From assembly GCA_002286855.1 (NCBI GenBank), contig NRSV01000097.1:18903-82902 (forward strand): a DNA stretch of 64,000 bases. Direction: 5' to 3'. The position numbers were made by a program, and so were the translations under genes. This DNA is from Bipolaris cookei. Lineage: Eukaryota; Ascomycota; Dothideomycetes; Pleosporales; Pleosporaceae. The notes under the pieces are model-generated. The model saw only the letters and a program-made list of their open reading frames with translations, was not told where the DNA came from and did not search any database. The first letter of the stretch is position 1. The number at the start of each line of letters is the position of its first letter. Shown here one piece after another: positions 1 to 10,075 of the stretch.

Positions 1-272
1 ATTTTGACTCATATAGCATCCCCATCATGATTTGGTATCTAGCCCTCTCTCCACATCAGCAGTGCGCTTACACCACCGATCCAAGCGTCACAGGCATATC
101 TCATGACCAGCCGTAAGAAGACGGGGCATAGTGTTTCGTCATGTTGCTAGCTGCCTACTCCCAGTCGAAAGCTTTGATCGAGCCTTGCGCAAGAAGAGCA
201 AGTCCGAGATCGAGTTTGCAAAGCACTAGTAGTAGCAATGATATCTTTTCTTTTGCATACTTCGGAGCATTG
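1..272. other. Left edge, no gene seen
   Basis: No supported coding region. This lies downstream of the minus-strand gene that ends at 273 and probably holds its 3' untranslated region. Confidence 0.5.
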
Positions 273-998
273 CTATACCGCTGCTTTATTCCGCACCTCC
301 AGCTTCCTTGGTTTCTTCTTCTCCTTCACCGCATCACTATTTTTAATTTTGCTTTCCTCCTGCGCCTTCCGCTGCCTCGAAATCTCATCTGCAGCCTGTC
401 TCAGCGCCTCAGGATCCGGTATGCCATCTTCTTCACTTGCCATCTGCTCCTGCATCTCTTCGTCCACTTTCTTTTCGTTTGCAGAGTCTTTTCCGTCCTC
501 CTCGCCGTCCGATTTCTTGACATCATCACCATCCTTTTCCCCTTTCTTACCCCCAAGTTTTATCCATGGCCCGTGTACACCGCCGACCCCAGCTCCGACA
601 AGGGTGCCAACCGCCGTCGTAGGTATTGTAGCGACAGTTCCCACAAGCGTTCCCACGACGGTGCCCAGTCCGGCTCCAACAGCCATGCCGATACCCCCAC
701 CACCCATACTTCCTTGGAAAGCACCCGAGCTCAGCATCCGCGCCTTCTTGCTGTTCCCATGGGCTTCAATCTCCTTCTCGTATGCATCTCGCAGGTACTT
801 TTCACGCTTGGCTGGGTCTTTGATGGTTTCGGCGGCGGCGCGAAGAGAGGATGCAGTTTTTGCGGATGCAAGCGCTGATTCGGCGCTGACTGCGGCTTGT
901 TTTAATTTGTCTTCGGGACTCTCTGACTTGGCGGCAATGTTCTTGAGCTCATCTTCAGGGACAGAAAGAGTCTGCTGGTTCAGTTTCTTAGGCGGCAT
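273..998 (-). CDS. Glycine-zipper hypothetical protein (241 aa)
   Basis: I do not recognise a named family. The start is placed at the ATG at 998 (MPPKK...), because codons further upstream look like leader sequence. Residues 1-90 are charged and helix-prone, with many Ala, Lys and Glu. Residues about 97-142 are a Gly/Ala/Val-rich stretch with GxxxG spacing (GAGLGTVVGTLVG), typical of a glycine zipper that packs in or against membranes. The C-terminal 90 residues are highly charged (Lys/Glu/Asp) and probably disordered. No signal peptide is visible and the gene has no intron. The overlapping plus-strand open frames are low-complexity shadows. Function is unknown; membrane association is inferred from composition only. 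Confidence 0.65.
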   Translation of the reverse strand: MPPKKLNQQTLSVPEDELKNIAAKSESPEDKLKQAAVSAESALASAKTASSLRAAAETIKDPAKREKYLRDAYEKEIEAHGNSKKARMLSSGAFQGSMGGGGIGMAVGAGLGTVVGTLVGTVATIPTTAVGTLVGAGVGGVHGPWIKLGGKKGEKDGDDVKKSDGEEDGKDSANEKKVDEEMQEQMASEEDGIPDPEALRQAADEISRQRKAQEESKIKNSDAVKEKKKPRKLEVRNKAAV

Positions 999-1345
999 CG
1001 TCAAGGGGCACGCTATTTGGAAAAGATTCAGTCTCTTATATTGCGTGAGATTTTTGTAGATATCACAGAAATGCCATGTTAGGAATCGCATGCAAACTGG
1101 CAAGAAGTGCCATCATCTAAAGTGCGATGCCTGCTCTGACGTCATTTGTCACGTCTCCGCGGTTCAAAACTTGGAATACATGTACTACTACGACAGCAAA
1201 ACAAACATAATGTTATCACATTCACAGAATCACGATTCGATTTGGGTGGATGCTCTGATACTGTTGTATTAAATTTGCGGGCCGAGCATCAAGTATGAGC
1301 ATGCTATGGTCGCATTAATGTATGTGCTAACTACTCACCTATTAC
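999..1345. other. Intergenic, no gene seen
   Basis: Lies between the start of the glycine-zipper gene and the 3' end of the alpha-glucosidase gene. It should hold the promoter of the former and the 3' UTR of the latter. No motif stands out. Confidence 0.5.
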
Positions 1346-4300
1346 TTATTCCCAGGTCAGCGTCCAGCTATCCTGCCAAGCTCCGGAACTTGTCAACTCA
1401 TTGAGTCCCGTCAGCTTCAAAACGCTAGCGGTCTTGTTGTAATCAACATTGCTAGCGTCTATAGCCTTACCATTCAGCTTGACGTGTTGGACCGCCGGAG
1501 CTCCCAACACTGTCACGTTGGCGAGTGCGCTAGTGTCCTTGAACTCGCCTTGAACGTCAACCTCCAACTTTCCGCTCGTAGCAGCAAACGTAACATCCAG
1601 GCACGACTCTGGCTCGATAGACTCGCCATCGTCAACGTATAGGTGACCAGATGCGGCGCCTTCGCTAGAGAGTGCGACAATGAGGCCCCAGGGGTTCTGG
1701 CGGGACTCGGTAGTCGTGTATCCAGGCTCTTGAATAGGTAGGACCGAACCCCCGCGAATGTATACAGGGATGTGACCCAAAGGTGCTGAGATAGTCGTGT
1801 TTATACCAGCCTCAGCCTGGATACGCTCGCCAGAATACCAGTCAAACCATGTCTCGCCGTCAACAATACCAGGAAATACTCCCTTAACAGTATCGACTTG
1901 AGGCTCGAGGACAGGTGTGACTAGAATGTTTGACCCAAGCAAGAACTGTGTATCCACACCAGCGAGTTGGGGCTCGTTGGGGAATTCCCATGCCAGCGCC
2001 CGCATCACAGTTGACCCAGTCTTGTGAGCGTCATTGAATAGTGTGTACATGTACGGCAACAGAGAGTAGCGGATGTGCATTGCGGTCCTTGAAGCAGAAG
2101 CCACAGCCTCCCACCGGTAGGGCTCTTGGGGAATGGCGGAGAGTACGTTGTGGTTGCGGTAAAAGGGGAAAAAGGCCGAAAGCTGCATCCATCGAGAGCA
2201 AAGTTCCATGTCAGTGTTTCCGTTGAATCCGCAGGTATCGACACCAAACATTGGGATACCAAACAGTGAAAAGGAAAGTGCTTGTGGAATCGAGAAGAAC
2301 ATGTAGGCCCATCTAGAGGCGTTGTCGCCGCCCCAATGACCAGCCCACTTGCCGCTGCCAGCAAATGTGGAACGTCCAATAATAAAGGGCCGTTTCCCAG
2401 GGAATACCGAAAGGAGGCCTTGATAAGTAGCATTGATGATCTGGTGACCGAAGAGGTTGTGGACATCGTATTCTTCCACGCCATTCGCGTGGGTTGCATT
2501 GGGGCTGACAGCATGAACAGCAAGATCAGCGCCGTCTTGTACGTGGTTGATGACATAAGGAGGGTAGTTGACATTTCGCTCCCCAGCGGTAGGGGTCGAG
2601 CGGAAGTAACTAGTCGAAGTAGAAGTCATGTCGTCGGTCGCCGTCGCCGTCGCCGTCGCCGTCGCAGTTGCCTTCCTGGACGCTTGGAGGGAAGCTGCTG
2701 CAGAAGCGGACGCCGCCTCGGTACCATTTGTGATGTTGAAGCCCTCCGGGTAATCATAGATGATGTTGTTCACCTCACCAGGAAGCGAGAAGGGCGGATG
2801 AACCGGGTTCAGGGTGACGTTGCCAGTACCGCAGGATCCGACGCAGAAAGAAGAGACTTCAGTCATGTCAACCCAGAAACCGCTATATGGCACCTCTTTG
2901 TACCACTCGACCATCTCCTTTACCCACCACGATACACCGTTGGGCGACAACCAATCAGGGAAAACGGTATACCCAGGCCAAACAGCACCGATATATTGGC
3001 TGCTGTCTGGGTTGGACAGAAATACGCCAGATTCGTTGCCGCGCGTATATGTATCATATGCATCGCTTGCATTTTGCGGGTTTGGAATGTAAATAGCTGC
3101 ATCAACAATTGGTACGAAATGTTGGTTGTTTCCATGCAGCCATCCAAAGAAGTCGGCCACTTCAGAGGGAGGGAAAGTGACAGGATCCAGCGTAAAGTCA
3201 CGGTACTGATCCATGTAGTCAATGTCGAGCCAGATGGTTTCTGCATAAGGATTAGCAAATTTGCAACAACAATAATCAAAGATACGTTAGAAGTGGACTT
3301 ACCCATTGGGATGTTGAAAGCTCTCATAGTCTCAACAATTTCTCTAGTCTCAGTCCAATTGCGGTAACCCCAACGGCATTGATGAAAGCCAAACGTCCAG
3401 TATTGCTGCATTGCTGGCAGACCGATAGCTGACTTTTGATACTCTTTAGTGACATCCGGCTGCGAAGGTCCATCGAAGAAGTATAGATCAATAGCACCTC
3501 CCAAGGTCCTCCAAGTTAGGCGATCAGGTTTCAGCACTACGTCCATACCATGGGTGTTACGGTAATAAACGCCGTGAGAACGCGACTCGTAAGGCGAACC
3601 ATTTGTTTTGGGATCTTTCTTCTTGCCGATCTCGGACTGGATCAAGGGCTTGGTGCTACGGTTTTCGCCCTTCTCAAAGTACCGGGTCTCTAGGTAAAAA
3701 GGATGGCTACCGTACAGGTTGCGGTCGATAGGATCACCTACGTCAACAGCGTAGATGGTCGCAGTGAAGTTGTTGTTGAGACGAAGACCGTGAATCCGTT
3801 CACCCAGGCCGTAGAGGTTGTAATCTTCTGGCAGGCTGTTTACAAACTCGATAAATTGATTTTCATAAATGAGGTGGGTGCCTTGGGTTGTGAAGATGAC
3901 GTCTCCGGTCGAGGAACGCTCGACATTGAACCAAAAGGATGGCTCATTGCCCCCTGCATGCTTGTTAGCTAATTTTCTTTGCCATTACCAATACAGTATT
4001 GATGAGACCAGTGTTGCCAAAATAGTGGGACAAATTCCAGGTAACTCACAGTTAAACTTGAGGTCGGTCAGCTTGGATGATTCCTCGATCTGAGGACGCG
4101 GAATGAGATCTTCGGGAACAATCCAGTGCGAGTGGTTACTTGCACCAAGGTACTTTGGTATGATGTTGACTGACAGCCTTCCCTGGGCCTGGTACTCGAC
4201 TTTCAAGTCTAGCTCATGGATATCGGTGCCGTAAACATTGCATGGCTTTCCAGCCAAGGTCAATGTGGCGGCTAGACCATGATGACTCTGCTGAAAGTTT

Positions 4301-4545
4301 GATGCCGTGTAACCAGGGCAAACATCTTGCGCATCCACGGCTTGTGAATCATATATGTTGGGAATCTGTTGAACGCCCTTGTCCGCAGATGGGGGGATGG
4401 TAAAGACGGGGTTAAAGTAGGTGGGTGTGCCAGCAAGCGTAGTGCTCCAGCCACCATTCGAAGAAGTGGTGGGTGTTTGGCCAGCTGTGAGTGCGAGAAG
4501 AGAGGACAGCACGGTAGAAGCTTGGGCGAAACTTGTGTGCGTCAT
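1346..4545 (-). CDS. Secreted alpha-glucosidase, glycoside hydrolase family 31
   Basis: Hydrolyses terminal alpha-1,4-linked glucose from maltose and starch fragments outside the cell, with retention of configuration. Three exons: 4545-4050, 3953-3303 and 3240-1346, totalling 3042 nt, or 1013 aa. Both introns have GT donors (GTGAGT, GTAAGT) and CAG acceptors, and the second join restores the GH31 motif ETIWLDIDYMD. The N-terminus (MTHTSFAQASTVLSSLLALTAG) reads as a signal peptide. The catalytic nucleophile is Asp about 507 in WVDMTEVSSF; the acid/base is Asp about 688 in HWGGDNASRW. Length and architecture match secreted fungal enzymes of the AgdC/AglA type. An Ala-Thr repeat sits between the two catalytic motifs. 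A TATA box 69 bp upstream supports the chosen start. Family assignment is very secure; exact substrate preference is not. Confidence 0.95.
2637..2667. repeat. In-frame hexamer repeat (GCCGTC)n in the alpha-glucosidase
   Basis: Five or so units of a 6-nt repeat encode alternating Ala-Thr (about residues 572-585), followed by a Ser/Thr-rich linker. It lies between the nucleophile and acid/base motifs. Its 6-nt period allows length change without a frameshift. Confidence 0.85.
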
Positions 4546-4550
4546 GATGG

Positions 4551-4564
4551 CGGTGCTAAACCGG
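4551..4564. promoter_or_regulatory. CGGN8CGG motif, possible AmyR-type site
   Basis: The sequence CGG-N8-CGG lies 6-19 bp upstream of the alpha-glucosidase ATG. AmyR of Aspergillus, a regulator of starch-degrading enzymes, binds CGGN8(C/A)GG. The position between TATA box and start codon is unusual, so this is only a candidate. Confidence 0.3.
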
Positions 4565-4613
4565 CCAAGAGCTGCCTGAAGATTCTCAATGTCCCATGGC
4601 GGCCATGTCGTTC

Positions 4614-4620
4614 CTTTATA
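4614..4620 (-). promoter_or_regulatory. TATA box of the alpha-glucosidase gene
   Basis: TATAAAG on the minus strand, 69 bp upstream of the ATG at 4545. It matches the consensus and fits a regulated, highly expressed secreted-enzyme gene. Confidence 0.55.
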
Positions 4621-5916
4621 GTCATCGCTGCTTGGGTCGTGAAGGATCTGCTGAGCCATACGAGCTAATATGTATCAATTGAGCATAGAGCAATTCTCTA
4701 CAATGAGACAGTCTTGAGTAACGATGAGCAACATGGGAATGCAAGCCGGATGCAAGCGCATGGGGCTTGCATAAGCGAGGCGCGTGCGGGGAAACATGGA
4801 GTGCCGCCCCGACATTGAACGAATGGGATTCCACCGAGGCGTGGTTTGTTCGCGGAGACAGCACAAGTGCGGAGATGTCGAAATATCTCTGTGAGTGTAA
4901 CATGACGCAACCCCTATGATCTTGAGAAGCTTGCAGCGGGTGGCTGGGCGCGAAAAAGCGACCTCGCAGGCTCGTTGGTGAATATGCGCAGCACCTGCTC
5001 GATATGGCATACATAATTGACAGCCCAGGACGCCACTCAAATATGTACATACATAATGTATATGTGGAGGCGCAGGGACATGGATGATAGAGTGCTGTGC
5101 ATTTGTGTTCCTTTGAAAGCGTCTCTAAAGATTTAGAATGCTTTGCTCACTGACCGATCGATTGCAAGTAAATCTTGTCCCGATGCCGAGGACTCACGTG
5201 ACGTGCTCAAGTAGGATTCTAATGCAAACGGCATTTTGCAACTCGCCCACCATTGTATCTTTTTAGAATACTAGTCTGTGGAGCTTTCGTGACAATTATC
5301 GGTCCAGCCATCGATCCCGTTGCATCGCACCACTATGGCAGCCTACCATTCTGTAGTCGGACTCCCCAATACTGTGGGGTATCGTATCGCTTCCCCACAT
5401 CGGGCCTCCGAGTGTCCCGAGTGCAAAGCTTAGAGAGCTTGTCACACAGCACGTCGTCGAGAAAGTCTTTCACCAAAAAGAGTGTATTTATGGTACTGAA
5501 AAATGATTTGTTTATTCATTTTGGTTATTATGATTACACAAGTGTGCGTGGGCACAGATTATTGAATGCTCTACAACAGGGGGTGTGCTTTGCGTATGTA
5601 TGATCCCTGGCCTGAACGCGCCTGGAGCACAAGTTATGCTTTTCAGCGTCCTTGAGACCCGCTACCTTCCCGCGCCGCAACACTCTTCCGTGCTCTTGTT
5701 GGTCCAAAGTCGGACATAAGCGCGTGCGGAATTGCGCTACGTTAGACACGCTCAGGAGAGTACCGTTTCCGCTCTCAAGGTAGCTGGTCAATGTCGCGGT
5801 GGTGGGGTAATGGCCAAGGTTCATCAACCAACAAGGCCGGCCAAGGTCTTTTTACGGACCGCGAAGGATAAAGGGACAGGACCCAGCGTGTGTGTGCGCT
5901 CGGTACATTCGCTAGT
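4621..5916. other. Intergenic, promoter side of the alpha-glucosidase
   Basis: Short open frames occur on both strands (e.g. 4675-5040 minus), but none has coding-like composition or family resemblance. Expected to hold the alpha-glucosidase promoter and the 3' UTR of the membrane-protein gene ending at 5917. Confidence 0.45.
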
Positions 5917-7581
5917 TCAGGCTAAAGGTGAATAGCTCGTTAGTCTGCTACCTTCGTTCCCTCGGCGGAAAGTCAAATATCGGGTAAGGCCGCCCTCGTC
6001 GGCAAGGTAAAGTCCCTCAGCAGGGAGCCAGCTTCTGGATTCACGTGTCTTATTACTCGCAGTACTGACCGCCGAAGTTCGTGATGAGCTTTTTGTTTGT
6101 GCCTTTTGTTTTTGTACATGTTGTTGTGATTGTGATGATTGCCGGGGCGGCGGGGTATAAACAGTTGGTGATAAGCGAAAGTTGGGGCTCGTGGGACTCA
6201 ACATGGCCGCCGAGCTTGGATGTAAATGCGTTCCTGATGCAACAGAAGATGCCCCAGGCGAAGAAGGTTCTGGTAATACACCTAGGTCCATGTTTCTGGC
6301 CGTGTTCTGGGGGAAAAGTGAAAGCGTCTTAGGAAACTTGCCCTGTGTTGGTGTTCGTGCACCATTTCCATTTGACGGCTCTTCTATGATATCCTGGTAC
6401 CAGTCGTATGAACGGAAGCTAAAGCTTGGACTTGGGGGTGGAAGATCCGGCAAGGAGAGTTGGCGCGCTTTGCTGTCCAAGCTCGCAAACGTCTCGACGA
6501 CAGGACTTAATGGCTCTAGGCCACCGTTTGGACCCCCATCGTTAGATGGGACAGTCTCACTCTGCTGTTCCTTCTTCGGATACTGCCCGAGTTCATACTC
6601 GGAGCTTTGAAATCCAGGAGCAGGTGCTCTCGAAACCGCAATGGGCGGAGGGGTATTGGCGATAGACGGAACATATTCTTCGAACTTGTACTGTGGTGCG
6701 CGATCACGTGGCGGTGCACCGCCACGTGGGGTATCGTTACCCCGCATCGGGCTCACAGCTTGCATCATGTCTTCGTCCATGATCATGCTCTTGTTGATAC
6801 TGACATTGAGTGCATAGATCTTGGTCTCCTTTGGTATGGGTGGAAGCGGAAGTTGGGGAAGGGGAAGGAGCGGTAGTGCTTTTCTGTCCACTGACCCATG
6901 TCTGCTGCTGGCAACCTCCTTGATCTCCTGAGGCGCTACGACCCTGGCGAAAAGTCCCGGATTCATAGCATTCTGAGAGTTGAAGGCTGGGTAGTGGGGA
7001 CTATTCGGCATTGATGCCACCAAGGTCTTTTGATCTGTCGCATCAGAAGTGGTTCTGCTACGAGAGTGAATGGGCGCTTCAATTGATTGGTTGCGGGGCC
7101 TTCGTCCCCGACATTTCAATATCCAGACAGCGATTCCTGTTAACAACATCAAAAGGGCAACAAGTCCTGTTCCCATTCCAATAGCGGATCCAGTGGTTAG
7201 CCGCGAGGTGGAATCAGCTCCTCCAAATGGAGCCGCACTGTCCATGGTGACACATCTCTCGTTGAAGCATATCCTGTCGTTTGCACAATCACCGTTCGTA
7301 GAACATGTTGCGATGGCTGGGGCGTTGGTGTAGGGAGAACTAGATTGAAGTGAAGCTTCTGTAGTGCTGGGACTTCGGTCATCCGTTTCAAGTTGACTGG
7401 TGGCGAATTCGGATGCCAGGTTGCTTTGTGGTGTGCTTGTGCTTGTTGGAAATGAGGACGTTGTAGGTGTGGTGGGTGTGGATGGTGTTGAATTGGTGCT
7501 AGATGTAGCAATTCTTCTTCGCGTTGAAGTGGGTGTAGTAGTCGATTGTCGTGTTCGACTGGTAACGAGTGTGGTAGACAT
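5917..7581 (-). CDS. Mucin-like single-pass membrane protein (554 aa)
   Basis: No named family recognised. The first ATG in the frame is at 7581 (MSTTLVTSRT...). Residues 1-90 are Ser/Thr-rich, as in O-glycosylated cell-wall or surface proteins. A small cysteine module follows (C93, C99, C105, C110 within CSTNGDCANDRICFNERC). Residues about 132-157 are one hydrophobic helix (AIGMGTGLVALLMLLTGIAV), followed by a basic stop-transfer stretch (CRGRRPRN). The remaining 400 residues are Pro/Ser-rich and probably cytosolic. This layout resembles fungal surface sensors, but no signal peptide is visible. The frame stays open upstream of 7581 (to about 7644) with no ATG and a possible CACAG acceptor at 7622-7626, so an upstream exon carrying a signal sequence is likely. 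Function unknown. Confidence 0.7.
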   Translation of the reverse strand: MSTTLVTSRTRQSTTTPTSTRRRIATSSTNSTPSTPTTPTTSSFPTSTSTPQSNLASEFATSQLETDDRSPSTTEASLQSSSPYTNAPAIATCSTNGDCANDRICFNERCVTMDSAAPFGGADSTSRLTTGSAIGMGTGLVALLMLLTGIAVWILKCRGRRPRNQSIEAPIHSRSRTTSDATDQKTLVASMPNSPHYPAFNSQNAMNPGLFARVVAPQEIKEVASSRHGSVDRKALPLLPLPQLPLPPIPKETKIYALNVSINKSMIMDEDMMQAVSPMRGNDTPRGGAPPRDRAPQYKFEEYVPSIANTPPPIAVSRAPAPGFQSSEYELGQYPKKEQQSETVPSNDGGPNGGLEPLSPVVETFASLDSKARQLSLPDLPPPSPSFSFRSYDWYQDIIEEPSNGNGARTPTQGKFPKTLSLFPQNTARNMDLGVLPEPSSPGASSVASGTHLHPSSAAMLSPTSPNFRLSPTVYTPPPRQSSQSQQHVQKQKAQTKSSSRTSAVSTASNKTRESRSWLPAEGLYLADEGGLTRYLTFRRGNEGSRLTSYSPLA

Positions 7582-8385
7582 TACAATTAAAGGAGGGAAC
7601 AAAAAAGGATATACACTGTGTAAATGAATGGGGCGCCACGCCAATACTTCCGTTAGATACGGTTGCTACGAAAGCGTCTTTATGTCAAGAACACCGACGT
7701 CGGAAAAGCAAGGCCATGAACGAACGTAATCTTGGACAGGATCGCTGTGCACGAAGGGACGAAGATCCTCAGTAGAAGGAGGCCTTTGCGACGCAGGCCG
7801 CTATGCAGGGCGACGCGGGTTAGTCTATATCTTGTAGGGTCGGCGAGAGAGACTAAAGTTTATTGACGATTAGCGCACGGTGCTTAGGCCCACCTCCGGT
7901 TGGTGTCTGAAGATCCCTAGTGTTTGAACCAACGTCGCACTCGTCAAACCTTCTAACCCCCAATTTTGCTTTCCCCATGACTTAGGGTAGTCAATGGCAA
8001 AGGACAGAAATCTAGGTTGTTGTTTTTTCTTGATCTTGAGAACAATGTAACCTTCCAGTTGGTTTGCTATGAGTTGTCTGATCTGTAAATGATGACATTG
8101 TTGGCTGTTCCTCTGGCTAAACACGGCTCTATGCAACTGCCGCCACAACGCTACAGAACTTGAGTCATGGAATTGACGGCTGCCCCTCCGAATGCGGCAC
8201 CCATGTTGTTTCAGGGGGACGGAAAGGTATACGCTCATACTATTTTCTGCCTGCAAGCCACTCGACATTCTGTTTATGGCTCAGGAACGGGCGAAAAACT
8301 GGATACCAGTTTATAACCGTCTCATCCATGATAGCGAGGCTGCATCGTTTATTGGAGATTCAGCCTTCCTAGTTGAAGAGCACTC
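7582..8385. other. Intergenic or upstream exons, unresolved
   Basis: No confident gene. A minus-strand open frame at 7870-8268 (132 codons) has no family resemblance. An N-terminal exon of the membrane-protein gene may lie here. Confidence 0.35.
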
Positions 8386-9069
8386 TTAGCGTCGTTGAAA
8401 GCTCAAACTCGACTCTTCGCATCCGATGGCAGGACGTGGGCAAGGTGCAGGTGGATCTAAGCATCTCCTTACAAAGTAACCAGCCTGCAGAGTTAAGAAT
8501 TCAAATACGCGCATTAAGCGAAACTCGCAGAAGCTTTTGCTTCGACGGCGAGAGCTACGGGTTCTCGAGGTGTGTAGTGTTGAGCTCCGTGTATGGCGCC
8601 CGGCCAGTCTGGTCGTTTCAATAGACGCACCAGTTTGCGGAGAATAGAATATGACGATTAGGTTGAAAAATAACTTCATGTCAGCGTAGACAATGTTGCA
8701 TGAGTAAGCGCTGTTCCGGCCAAGTGCGGTTTTGAGGTGGGTAGTGTCAAAGGCAAGGTTACGTCTGTGCTGGTCAGTGATCACGCCTCGGAAGTTCAGA
8801 GTGTCTGTGCAATTGACGAGCTGTGGTAGTCGTGTGGTCATTGATGTGACCAGAATTTGGTTCGCTTGCCCTTTTCCCGCTGTTACTGTCCCCGAGGGAT
8901 GTGCCTCAGTAGACGAGCACGCTAGGCATAGTGTATCTACACTGGTGACGCTGGTTACGCTGGTTACGCTGGTTACGCTGGCTACGCTAGAGGCAGGATT
9001 AATGTTATCACCGTTGGGTACTGTTACTTGCCTGTCTCTGCACGACCAAGTCTCGACGTGAATCGGCGA
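8386..9069 (-). CDS. Candidate coding stretch, 228 open codons, unknown
   Basis: On the minus strand a frame stays open from just after a TGA at 9072-9070 down to a stop at 8386. The first ATG is only at 8841. The part upstream of that ATG reads like secreted-protein sequence: a WSCRDRQVTVPNGDNIN segment, a Val-Thr-Ser repeat (SVTSVTSVTSVTSV), then LCLACSS and VNCTDTLNF. This suggests an exon whose true start is further upstream, perhaps after an intron. The second half, including hydrophobic LFFNLIVIFY, is less convincing and may run past a splice site. It could be a small secreted or cell-wall protein, an extra exon of the membrane gene at 5917-7581, or chance. Confidence 0.3.
   Translation of the reverse strand, partial: SPIHVETWSCRDRQVTVPNGDNINPASSVASVTSVTSVTSVTSVDTLCLACSSTEAHPSGTVTAGKGQANQILVTSMTTRLPQLVNCTDTLNFRGVITDQHRRNLAFDTTHLKTALGRNSAYSCNIVYADMKLFFNLIVIFYSPQTGASIETTRLAGRHTRSSTLHTSRTRSSRRRSKSFCEFRLMRVFEFLTLQAGYFVRRCLDPPAPCPRPAIGCEESSLSFQRR
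8943..8987. repeat. 9-bp minisatellite, five units
   Basis: Five tandem units of TGGTTACGC with small variations (first TGGTGACGC, last TGGCTACGC). In the minus-strand open frame they encode the Val-Thr-Ser repeat, and the 9-bp period keeps that frame. Confidence 0.85.
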
Positions 9070-10075
9070 TCAATGAGCAGAATCACAAAAGAAGCCTGAA
9101 GCACTACCTTTCATAAGTTCAAGTTTGAAGGGTAGCATTGCTTTCCAGTAGGATTCGGGGGGTGGTGGTGGGGTGGAATGATAAAAACACAGAGTGCATT
9201 AGACCCAATAGAGAATATTGCTTTATTGTCTGAGGTGAAGGACTGATCGCAGCATAGAAAGGGTATAGCGAGTGAAGAAAAGAAACGTGTGCGGCTGAAC
9301 CTAGATGTTTAGCTGGAGTTTTTCTTTTGCACGTGGAATGCCTGAGGGTGTGATCGTGTTTCGTAAGACGACGAGGTGTTGGAAAGCAACCAGTGACCAT
9401 CGTCTCGACACCATTTTCCGTGGCATCACCGCGCTCATTTGCTCGTGGGCCTAAGAGCAAGAGCCTGAATGACAAATATAGGCAAAAAAACTGGCCTTGA
9501 TTATTCAGGCTATGCGATCAGAGGCATAGCTATTGACTCTCACTGCGCTAGCCCCTTGCATATCTCCCATTTTGATGCTCCTACCTTTTTCTTTTCTCTA
9601 TCCCGACACCCTGTCTTCAAGAGTTCAAAAGCCGCGGAATGCCTATTGAAGACCGGGTTAACGAGGCCTGCCAAAAAGCGATAACCGATAATACAATAAA
9701 GAGCATGATGTGGGGGAGAGATCACCCCATAGCCACCCGGCGGAGACGTGCTCTGACGCTACTGCGAGAAGCGACACCATTCAGCCATTGTCAGTTAGGT
9801 ACCCGAATGTACTCTACGTAGGAGTCTCCCGCCAAATCGACAAAGCAATCTAGAGTTCTCCTGTTGCGCTTGTGAACGCGAATGAGGGTGAATGGATTCT
9901 TGAAGCGGGGTAACGAGTCCTGAAAGACCCCTGCAGCTTACTCTGGTACACCTGCTTAGCGCATCGTATTCGGTGACATCATGAATAATGAGTTCCCCGC
10001 TATTGGTCTAAATGCTCGCGACGTGCCTCCATGGACAACACTCTTACTTCCAACACGATCTAGTTATAGCCGTTG
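9070..10075. other. Intergenic, upstream of the Rieske/AIF gene
   Basis: Only short frames without family resemblance, such as 9119-9475 on the minus strand. Probably the promoter of the plus-strand gene at 10076. Confidence 0.45.

Noticed and set aside
141..1059. Plus-strand open frames of 245 and 273 codons
   Set aside because: They are antisense to the glycine-zipper gene, which has the better coding composition and a sensible start.
4675..5040. Overlapping minus-strand frames upstream of the alpha-glucosidase
   Set aside because: They overlap each other in two frames, lie in the promoter region beyond the TATA box, and resemble nothing.
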